From contig JAUXAK010000016.1 of the NCBI GenBank assembly GCA_030619955.1, positions 1 through 10,601 of the forward strand: DNA of 10,601 nucleotides, given 5' to 3'. The notes under the pieces are model-generated. The model saw nothing but the letters and a program-made list of their open reading frames with translations, ran no database searches and had not been told where the DNA came from. Positions 5,507 to 10,601 of this stretch are shown piece after piece. Within the stretch, counting starts at the first letter, position 1; each line of letters starts with the position of its first letter. The position numbers and the translations under genes are program-made. This DNA is from an archaeon. GTDB taxonomy: Archaea; Nanobdellota; Nanobdellia; Pacearchaeales; UBA284.

Positions 5507-7054
5507 TTAAAATTCACTGATTTTCTTTTGTTTCTTTTTATCTTTTTTTATTCCTTGTTTTAATCCATGCTTTAGATTTTCAAGAGCTCCATACATTTTT
5601 CTTTCTTTATAATAAGCTGCCCAGTGATGGCTTTCATCTCTTGTGCCTTTTGCCATTAAAATAATTAGCTTGCCTGGTTTCAACCTAGCTGTTCTACCCC
5701 GTCGCTGTATAGTCCTAATAGCACTGGGTATTGGTTCATAAAAAACAACAAGGTCAACTTCAGAAATGTCAATGCCCTCTTCACCAACTGAAGTTGCAAC
5801 AAGACAATTTATATCTCCTTGTTTAAATTCATGTAAAATAAGTTGCTGTTCTTTTTGGCTCATGCCATCAAATTTTCTTTTTGCTTGTCCAATGAAAATT
5901 TTTGATTTTATATTTAGCTTTGTTAGCTCGTTATTTATTTTATTTACTGAATTTCTATATTGTGAAAATATTATTGCTTTCAGATCTTTTTTTCTTTCTA
6001 GCTCTTGTTTTATTATTTCTTTCAACTTTTCTAATTTGGGATGCTCTTCTTTTGCTTTAAAAAGTTTGGCTAGTTTAAGATAAGCATCTTGAAATTCTTT
6101 TGTGTTTACAAGCTGTGTTACAGCTTTGCTTTTCTTTTGTCTTGCCTGTTCATATAAATCATTTAAATAAGAATAAGAAGTTTCAATTCCTTGTGTTTCA
6201 AGAAGTTCTAGGGCATGACTTAGCTTAATAATCTGTGCACAAACACTTATTCCTCTTAAAATATTAAAATGTCTATTGCCTGTTGCTATCATTTTTTGGA
6301 ATCTTTTTTGCATTTCAAGAATATTTATTTTTGTTGGCCTGCCAAAAAGCAACTTTCTGTTTTTAAGTTCTTCAATTCTTTTTTTATGAATTCCTTTTAG
6401 CAAAGCTATTATTTCCTTTATTTTAGAAGGTAGTTCAACTTTGATAATTTCCCTTGTTAATTTTTGTAGATAAGGCTTGACATCCTCGCTATCTCTTGTT
6501 CTTATTTCAACTTTTTCTATGCCCAAATTTTTACATATTTGTTTAATTGTTTTTGAATCACTTGATGGAGAAGCTGTCAAGCCAAGCACTCTTGGATTTT
6601 TTGCTTGTTTTAAATATTGCTCAACAACATAAGTATAAGCATAATTCTTAACACAGCGATGACATTCGTCTTCAACAAGTAAATTTACATTTTCTAAATC
6701 AATTAGCTTGTTCTTCAAGTCATTGGAAATACATTGTGGAGTACTAAGCACAACATTAGCTATTTTCCATATTTCTTTTCTTTTTAATGCATTAATTTTA
6801 CCTGTGAAAAGATGCAGTTCCTTATTTTTATTTGATGAATATTTTTTAAAATAATCAAGCCACTGGGCAGCTAATGGCCTGGTTGGAGCGAGAATTAATA
6901 TTTTAGTAGATGGAAATTCTTTTAATCTGTAGTCAGCAAGTATCACTGCTGGAAGAGTTTTCCCCAAACCAGTTGGCAGCACAACTAAAGTATTATGTTT
7001 TTTTGCAGTTTCAAAAATAGCTTCCTGATATGCTCTTGGCTCAATTGATTCCAT
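5507..7054 (-). CDS. Hef/FANCM/Mph1-like superfamily 2 DNA helicase (no nuclease domain)
   Basis: 515 aa. ATP-driven branch-migration or fork-remodelling helicase. Domain 1 shows the RAYQ Q-motif (7-10), Walker A PTGLGKT (27-33), APTRPLAAQW (56-65), STPQ (104-107), Walker B DECH (129-132) and LTASP (159-163). A Lys-rich helical insert (about 205-335) between the two RecA folds fits the thumb-like domain of Hef/Mph1. Domain 2 has IIFSQYRNSV, ATSVGEEGIDI (420-430) and motif VI QRRGRTAR (450-457). Family members usually have DEAH in motif II; here it is DECH. Euryarchaeal Hef continues into an ERCC4 nuclease, whereas this protein stops at a Lys-rich tail (GIKKDKKKQKK). The separate nuclease at 908-1543 is a plausible partner. 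The start is supported by a TATA box 24.5 bp upstream that overlaps the HIT gene stop codon. Confidence 0.92.
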   Translation of the reverse strand: MESIEPRAYQEAIFETAKKHNTLVVLPTGLGKTLPAVILADYRLKEFPSTKILILAPTRPLAAQWLDYFKKYSSNKNKELHLFTGKINALKRKEIWKIANVVLSTPQCISNDLKNKLIDLENVNLLVEDECHRCVKNYAYTYVVEQYLKQAKNPRVLGLTASPSSDSKTIKQICKNLGIEKVEIRTRDSEDVKPYLQKLTREIIKVELPSKIKEIIALLKGIHKKRIEELKNRKLLFGRPTKINILEMQKRFQKMIATGNRHFNILRGISVCAQIIKLSHALELLETQGIETSYSYLNDLYEQARQKKSKAVTQLVNTKEFQDAYLKLAKLFKAKEEHPKLEKLKEIIKQELERKKDLKAIIFSQYRNSVNKINNELTKLNIKSKIFIGQAKRKFDGMSQKEQQLILHEFKQGDINCLVATSVGEEGIDISEVDLVVFYEPIPSAIRTIQRRGRTARLKPGKLIILMAKGTRDESHHWAAYYKERKMYGALENLKHGLKQGIKKDKKKQKKISEF

Positions 7055-7074
7055 ATCTATACATAGATCAAAAG

Positions 7075-7082
7075 TTTATAAA
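7075..7082 (-). promoter_or_regulatory. TATA box of the helicase gene, inside the end of the HIT gene
   Basis: TTTATAAA on the minus strand is centred 24.5 bp from the helicase ATG (7054). It covers the HIT gene stop codon (7076-7078) and last codons, so the helicase can be transcribed independently of the HIT gene. Confidence 0.5.
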
Positions 7083-7501
7083 GAATTCTTTATTTTATTA
7101 GCTATTTCTTGCATTTCTTCTTCTGGAATTTGTTTTGTAGGCCATTCTTTAAATTCATCACTAGAAAATCTTGGTATTATATGAATATGGACATGGGGTA
7201 CAATCTGCCCTGCTTCTTTTCCTAGGTTTATATCTATGTTGCAAGAGTCTATATTAAAAATTCTTAGTATTGCTTTAGTTATCTTTTTTACAATAAGAAT
7301 TATTTGACTTAGAGCGTCATTTGGCATATCTAAAATAGTTTCATAATGTTTTTTAGGAATAATAAGAACATGTCCCTTATTAACAGGATTTACATTAAGA
7401 AAAGCAAGAAAGCTTTTGTCTTCATAAACTTTAAAACAAGGCAGTTTTCCTTTAACAATCTTACAGAAAATACAATCAAAGCTTGAATCAGAATTTGACA
7501 T
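7076..7501 (-). CDS. HIT-family (histidine triad) nucleotide hydrolase
   Basis: 141 aa. Histidine-triad proteins hydrolyse nucleoside phosphoramidates, dinucleoside polyphosphates or aminoacyl/acyl-AMP. The triad is intact as H103-V-H105-I-H107 in VPHVHIHIIPR. The core GHVLIIPKKHYETILDMP (43-60) and an N-terminal C10-I-F-C13 pair, a probable zinc site with a later His, match the HINT/Fhit-like branch with CxFC. The C-terminal part has E-W-P and is helical. I chose the ATG at 7501, 4 bp after the stop of the upstream 48-aa gene; a TTG at 7513 would overlap that gene and adds only MAKK. It is probably co-transcribed with the 48-aa gene. The exact substrate cannot be read from sequence. Confidence 0.92.
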   Translation of the reverse strand: MSNSDSSFDCIFCKIVKGKLPCFKVYEDKSFLAFLNVNPVNKGHVLIIPKKHYETILDMPNDALSQIILIVKKITKAILRIFNIDSCNIDINLGKEAGQIVPHVHIHIIPRFSSDEFKEWPTKQIPEEEMQEIANKIKNSL

Positions 7502-7505
7502 TTTT

Positions 7506-7652
7506 TTAGCCAATATAACGACAAATTGCCTTTACTTCTTCATCATTGAATTTGTTAATATTAGAATCGTCAAGAGTAAGTAATTCTTTTTCTAATTCTT
7601 TCATGTTTTCTATTTCCTTTGTTTCTTGTTTTCTCTTTTTTCTTTTTGGCAT
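7506..7652 (-). CDS. Small basic-acidic hypothetical protein, 48 aa
   Basis: Begins MPKRKKRKQ and ends CRYIG. A strongly basic N-terminus (MPKRKKRK) is followed by an acidic helical stretch (KELEKELLTLDD) and a tail with one Cys. I do not recognise a family; the basic start could bind nucleic acid. A longer frame opens at 7766 but begins inside tRNA-Ala, so I reject that start. The ATG at 7652 has a TATA-like ATTATAAG centred 25.5 bp upstream, as at other leaderless genes here. The stop is 4 bp before the HIT ATG, so the two are likely co-transcribed and translationally coupled. Confidence 0.6.
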   Translation of the reverse strand: MPKRKKRKQETKEIENMKELEKELLTLDDSNINKFNDEEVKAICRYIG

Positions 7653-7673
7653 TTTTTTTAATAGAATCTTTAA

Positions 7674-7681
7674 CTTATAAT
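7674..7681 (-). promoter_or_regulatory. TATA box of the 48-aa gene and HIT operon
   Basis: ATTATAAG on the minus strand is centred about 25.5 bp before the ATG at 7652. It lies between the tRNA 3' end and the gene, giving this pair its own leaderless promoter. Confidence 0.45.
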
Positions 7682-7701
7682 CTTTTCCTTTTTCTACAAA
7701 A

Positions 7702-7772
7702 TGGACCCACCGGGAATTGAACCCGGATCTCACCCTAGCCAAGGGCGCACTCTTCCGTTGAGCCATGGGCCC
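7702..7772 (-). tRNA. tRNA-Ala (anticodon GGC)
   Basis: 71 nt folding as a full cloverleaf. Acceptor stem GGGCCCA/TGGGTCC contains the G3-U70 wobble that specifies alanine. The D-stem is GCTC/GAGT with a GG-containing 7-nt loop. The anticodon stem is CGCCC/GGGTG with loop TTGGCTA, which puts GGC at 34-36. The variable loop is AGAT (4 nt), and the T-arm is CCGGG/CCCGG with loop TTCAATT. The discriminator is A73 and CCA is not encoded, so a CCA-adding enzyme is needed. Position 37 is T, whereas a purine is expected next to the anticodon. There is no intron. A TATA box lies about 26-30 bp upstream. Confidence 0.93.
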
Positions 7773-7797
7773 ATAATTGATAAAGAATAAAAGAAAT

Positions 7798-7805
7798 CTT
7801 ATAAA
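7798..7805 (-). promoter_or_regulatory. TATA box of tRNA-Ala
   Basis: TTTATAAG on the minus strand, centred about 30 bp from the mature tRNA 5' end (7772). A start 25 bp downstream would give a 5' leader of only a few nucleotides for RNase P to remove. Confidence 0.5.
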
Positions 7806-7823
7806 TTTTAAGTATTTAGTATT

Positions 7824-8345
7824 TTAAGGTTTTATTTTTGAGATAAAAGCTGTTATATTCTGTATCTGATTACCAATTATAAAATAAACAATTCCTAAAA
7901 TCAAAACTATAAAAAATAAATTTTCTCCAAGTGAGGAAGTTTTTATTGGTCCTTTTGTTTTGAAAGAAGAGGCTTTCCAAAACCATTTGATGCCTGAAAC
8001 AGTAAATGAATCTGCTGCAAGATGCAAGAAATAACCTACTGATAAGGCAGCAGAATAAATCATTGATAATTTAAAAAAATAAGTTATTATAAAAGATAAA
8101 ATAAAAAAGATTAGAATACCAAAAAGAGAATGGAAAAATCCTCTGTGTTCTGAAAAACCTGCAATTGTTTTTCCTATGCCCAAAAGATAATGTTTGTTTA
8201 TGAAACTGCTTGGTGAATCTATGTCAGGCAAAATAGCACCTAAACATAAAACCAAGCCAAAAGTAATAGATAAATTAAAAGAAAATATTTTACAAAAAAG
8301 AAGATAAAAGAAAAGTGCAAAGAGAATATGTGTGCGAAACATCAT
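7824..8345 (-). CDS. YdjM-type (DUF457) membrane-bound metal-dependent hydrolase
   Basis: 173 aa integral membrane protein. Conserved polar residues of the YdjM/LexA-regulated hydrolase family are in place: H6 in FRTHILFA, PDIDSP at 40-45, HRGFFHS at 67-73 and H-x-x-x-D in GYFLHLAAD at 104-112, followed by the aromatic IKWFWK. These His and Asp residues are thought to bind a metal at the membrane face. About four or five hydrophobic helices are visible (roughly 7-22, 26-40, 74-92, 97-110, 142-158). Its first ATG overlaps the TGA of glycyl-tRNA synthetase (ATGA), and a second ATG follows immediately, so it is translated as the distal gene of that operon. The substrate is unknown for the family; some members act on lipids (phospholipase-like fold). 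There is no functional link to tRNA charging that I can see. Confidence 0.87.
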   Translation of the reverse strand: MMFRTHILFALFFYLLFCKIFSFNLSITFGLVLCLGAILPDIDSPSSFINKHYLLGIGKTIAGFSEHRGFFHSLFGILIFFILSFIITYFFKLSMIYSAALSVGYFLHLAADSFTVSGIKWFWKASSFKTKGPIKTSSLGENLFFIVLILGIVYFIIGNQIQNITAFISKIKP

Positions 8346-9835
8346 TTTAAATTTTTTAATTCAACAAGAAGAGTGCCTATCTTAACTCTTTTTTGTTCCA
8401 TACTGTTGAGTTCTCTGATTGTTACTGAATTGTCTTTAGAAGTTTGATTATCTATTGTAATACAATATGGTGTTCCTATCTCATCTTGTCTTCGATACCT
8501 TCTGCCTATGCTGTCAGTTTCATCATAAAAGCAAGAAAAATCTTGCTTAAGAAGATTATAAACTTCTTTTGCTTTTTCAGGCATGCTCTCTCTGTTTACA
8601 AGAGGAAAAACTGCAATGTCTATTGGTGAAACTGTCAAAGGAAATGAAAATAATGTTCTTTCTTTTTCTTCTTTATAGAATAGGTCCATTAAAGCCCAGA
8701 TGTTTCTGTCAACTCCAAAACTTAGCTCAAGAACATGCGGAATAAATTTTTTATTGTTCCAGAAAACATGCAGATTTTGTTTACTATGCTTTTCATGCCC
8801 TAATAAATCATGATCTGTTCTATAATGAATTCCTGCAACTTCTTTAAAACCACCTATAGTTTCAAGATTAAGCTCAATATCCCAATGAATCTTGTTATAA
8901 AATGCTTTTTCTTTTTCACTTAATTCACGGAATCTAAACATGTTTTTAGGAATTTTTAGCTTTTCAAGATAAAATTTCTGGACAAGAACCATGTTTTTAA
9001 CATAAAGTTTAGGCAGCTTTAATTTTTTATTTGTTTCTTCACAACTTATTTCTTTTACTTTTTTTTCCTTTTGAGGCAGCATGATTAATCTATATTTTGA
9101 AATTTCTTTCCATTCTTCCTTTTCTAGTTTATTTATTTCATCTGGGTCAAAGAAAATTTGAAGTTCAGCTTGTGTAAATTCTCTCAATCTAAAGAATAAT
9201 TGTCTTGGAGAAATTTCATTTCTAAAAGCTTTACCTATTATTGCTATACCTAAGGGCAATTTTTTCCTTGTAGCTTCAAATTCACGCTTAAATGCAAGAT
9301 AAGAAGCTTGAGCTGTTTCTGGAGTTAAATGAGCTAAATCCTTTACACCAGCTGCTCCTAGTGTGATAGGAAACATCATATTAAACCATTTAACCTCAGA
9401 AAGATGCCAGGAGTTGCATTTAGGACATTTAAGCTTGTTTTTTCTTATTAAATTAGACATTTCTTCTGTTGTAAGCTCTTCTGCCTTGATTTTTAAATTA
9501 TCTTCAATAAATTGGTCTGCCCTGAATCTGAAGTGGCAAGTTTTACATTCAATAAGAGGATCATTAAAATGTTCCAAATGGCCTGAAGCAATAAAAACTT
9601 GTTCTGGCAGGATTGATGATGGCTCTATTTCATAATAATTTTTACAATTACTAAAAAAATGAGAACGCCATAGTTGTTCAAATTTCTGCTTCATGGCTTT
9701 ACCAAGATGACCATAACTATAGAAACCTGCTTTACCACCATAAATTTCAGCAGTTGGCCAAAAAAAACCTCTTTTTAATACAATCGCTGTTATTTTATCC
9801 AGCTTTGCAATTGCCTCTTTTTTCTTTATTCTCAT
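8342..9835 (-). CDS. glyS: Glycyl-tRNA synthetase, archaeal/eukaryotic alpha2 type
   Basis: 497 aa class II synthetase that charges tRNA-Gly. Motif 1 region ASGHLEHFNDPL (83-94) is followed by a zinc-like insertion with CKTC (97-100) and KCPKC (136-140). Motif 2 is FRNEISPRQ...REFTQAELQIFF (204-229). The glycine-specific acidic residues lie in WDIELNLETIGGFKEVAGIHYR, and motif 3 is LELSFGVDRNIWAL (370-383). The C-terminal anticodon-binding domain (about 404-495) carries IDIAVFPLV, GRRYRRQDEIGTPYCITID and VTIREL. The usual LRPETAQG reads LTPETAQA here, replacing Arg and Gly of an otherwise conserved motif. Length is typical for the short archaeal form without the WHEP domain. A TATA-like box about 25 bp before the ATG supports the start. 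It overlaps the YdjM gene by 4 bp. It is divergent from the gene at 9978. Confidence 0.96.
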   Translation of the reverse strand: MRIKKKEAIAKLDKITAIVLKRGFFWPTAEIYGGKAGFYSYGHLGKAMKQKFEQLWRSHFFSNCKNYYEIEPSSILPEQVFIASGHLEHFNDPLIECKTCHFRFRADQFIEDNLKIKAEELTTEEMSNLIRKNKLKCPKCNSWHLSEVKWFNMMFPITLGAAGVKDLAHLTPETAQASYLAFKREFEATRKKLPLGIAIIGKAFRNEISPRQLFFRLREFTQAELQIFFDPDEINKLEKEEWKEISKYRLIMLPQKEKKVKEISCEETNKKLKLPKLYVKNMVLVQKFYLEKLKIPKNMFRFRELSEKEKAFYNKIHWDIELNLETIGGFKEVAGIHYRTDHDLLGHEKHSKQNLHVFWNNKKFIPHVLELSFGVDRNIWALMDLFYKEEKERTLFSFPLTVSPIDIAVFPLVNRESMPEKAKEVYNLLKQDFSCFYDETDSIGRRYRRQDEIGTPYCITIDNQTSKDNSVTIRELNSMEQKRVKIGTLLVELKNLK

Positions 9836-9854
9836 ATTAGATTTTAGAATACCT

Positions 9855-9865
9855 TATTTAAATTT
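9855..9865 (-). promoter_or_regulatory. TATA-like box of the glyS operon
   Basis: TTTAAATAAGG on the minus strand is centred about 25 bp from the glyS ATG (9835), giving a leaderless mRNA. It is weaker than TTTATAAA. It shares the 142-bp divergent region with the next gene. Confidence 0.4.
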
Positions 9866-9948
9866 TTTTGCTTTTTATTTATTCTCTTTTTTGCCATATA
9901 ATTTTTTATGTATTTTAATTAATTTTATAGTGGCAACAAACAAAAAGT

Positions 9949-9956
9949 TTTATAAA
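9949..9956 (+). promoter_or_regulatory. TATA box of the right-edge putative variable protein
   Basis: TTTATAAA centred 25.5 bp upstream of the ATG at 9978. It rules against an in-frame GTG at 9930, which lies upstream of the box and would not be on the transcript. Confidence 0.6.
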
Positions 9957-9977
9957 TACTACAATCCTGAAAAGAGC

Positions 9978-10601
9978 ATGACAGAAGAAATAAAATTAAT
10001 TCCAAAAGAAATAAGGGAAGTAGATTTTCCTGTAGCAAGATTTTTATCAAAACAAGAACAAAAACAATATGAGGAAGCTTGCAAGAAATATGGAAAAAGA
10101 GCAAGACAATCTCTGAAGGTTCCTATAAAAGGCTCAAATTTATTCAAGGTTCTTTTATTAAATCAAGAGGGTATAAGGACAGCAACCCTGCCTGAATTAG
10201 ACTTGATAGTAGATCAAGATAGAACTTTTTTAATAGGACATTCTGAAGATTCTCCTTCTCTAGTTTTAAGAAGTGTAGGAGATTCTTATAAAAAGAATGA
10301 TTATTTAGCTAAATCTCTAGCTAAGCTTTTAAAGAGAAGAAAATTTAATCATTCTGTTGTTGTAAATGGAATAAAAATTGAAGAAGACAATGATTCTCCA
10401 TATGGTCTAAAATTTAAAGAAGCAGAAAATTTTAATTTTTTTAATGCTCCAGAATTAGACTATGAAAATAATTATACAAAATTTTCAAGATTAGATGAAA
10501 GAGGAATGCCTATTTTTGATGAAAATGGAGATAGACGTTTGTATACAGAAAAAAGGGGCCTTTCCAGGTTGTACCTTAATGGGTACTTGGACTTGTGCTC
10601 C
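9978..10601 (+). CDS. Putative DGR target (variable) protein, different family from the left edge (partial, 3' end outside window)
   Basis: 208 codons are open from ATG to the window end with no stop. The body has VPIKGSNLFKVLLLNQEGIR (48-67), ATLPELDLIVD, a block SPSLVLRSVGDSYKKNDYLA, and LDERGMPIFDENGDRRLY before the final segment. From residue 194 the coding pattern changes: Leu codons without A (CTT, TTG) alternate with TCC, TAC, AAT, TAC, GAC, TGC and TCC, spelling GLSRLYLNGYLDLCS. NNC codons between fixed Leu codons are what a DGR leaves when AAC template codons are randomised at adenines (family knowledge). The composition also jumps to about half G+C here. From memory, similar repeated-Leu tails ending in GRVVVV occur in DPANN proteins; that was not searched. 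The gene has its own TATA box and is leaderless. It could instead be a non-DGR beta-solenoid-like tail, since only about 15 codons are visible. Confidence 0.75.
   Translation, partial: MTEEIKLIPKEIREVDFPVARFLSKQEQKQYEEACKKYGKRARQSLKVPIKGSNLFKVLLLNQEGIRTATLPELDLIVDQDRTFLIGHSEDSPSLVLRSVGDSYKKNDYLAKSLAKLLKRRKFNHSVVVNGIKIEEDNDSPYGLKFKEAENFNFFNAPELDYENNYTKFSRLDERGMPIFDENGDRRLYTEKRGLSRLYLNGYLDLCS
10557..10601 (+). repeat. Start of a candidate DGR variable region (cut by window end)
   Basis: 15 codons in which five Leu codons and a few G-rich ones lack A at mutable positions, while seven intervening codons fit NNC or NNT. GC content rises sharply relative to the upstream coding sequence. The template and the 3' end of the repeat lie outside the window. 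Confidence 0.45.

Noticed and set aside
7506..7766. An 86-aa frame starting at 7766.
   Set aside because: Its first ~22 codons are tRNA-Ala sequence read as protein. The real gene most likely starts at the internal ATG at 7652, which has a TATA box at the right distance.
9930..9977. In-frame GTG start adding 16 residues to the right-edge gene.
   Set aside because: It lies upstream of the TATA box at 9949-9956, so it would not be on the predicted transcript; the ATG at 9978 has ideal leaderless spacing.
1..10601. CRISPR arrays, insertion sequences, rRNA genes, att sites or a DGR reverse transcriptase within the window.
   Set aside because: No regularly spaced repeats, transposase motifs, terminal inverted repeats or reverse-transcriptase catalytic motif were seen in any frame; all gaps are under 150 bp.

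Overview
The window looks like a piece of a very AT-rich genome of a DPANN-type archaeon (Woesearchaeota/Pacearchaeota-like). Archaeal signs are TTTATAAA-type TATA boxes about 25 bp upstream of start codons with no leader, a tRNA gene without encoded CCA, an XPF-type nuclease, a Hef/FANCM-like helicase, an alpha2-type glycyl-tRNA synthetase, and very tight gene packing. The lineage is inferred from this mix and from remembered family patterns, not from a search.

Left edge (1-905, + strand): the C-terminal tail of one gene overlaps, through an ATGA junction, a complete 252-aa paralogue. Both end in a homologous ~48-residue segment that resembles the C-type-lectin (FGE-sulfatase-like) variable region of diversity-generating retroelement (DGR) target proteins. 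In the complete gene this segment is strikingly GC-rich. Right edge (9978-10601, + strand): a truncated gene of a different family runs into a segment where invariant Leu codons alternate with NNC/NNT codons. That is the pattern expected where AAC codons of a template repeat are randomised by adenine mutagenesis. These two edges are the most exciting part of the window. No reverse transcriptase or template repeat is visible here.

Middle (908-9835): housekeeping and repair genes. 908-1543 (-) is a stand-alone ERCC4/XPF nuclease with a helix-hairpin-helix. 1584-1862 (+) is a small membrane protein. 1859-4507 (-) is a B12-dependent class II ribonucleotide reductase followed by a cobalamin adenosyltransferase, which would make its cofactor. 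Diverging from these is a dCMP deaminase (4631-5143, +), so three dNTP-supply genes sit together. A 59-aa unknown gene with a Shine-Dalgarno follows (5250-5429, +). Then on the minus strand: a Hef-like helicase (5507-7054), a HIT protein (7076-7501), a 48-aa basic protein (7506-7652), tRNA-Ala(GGC) (7702-7772), a YdjM-family membrane hydrolase (7824-8345) and glycyl-tRNA synthetase (8342-9835).

The nuclease and helicase parts of a Hef-like system are encoded about 4 kb apart instead of fused. There is no gene-free stretch over 150 bp, no CRISPR array, no insertion sequence and no rRNA.
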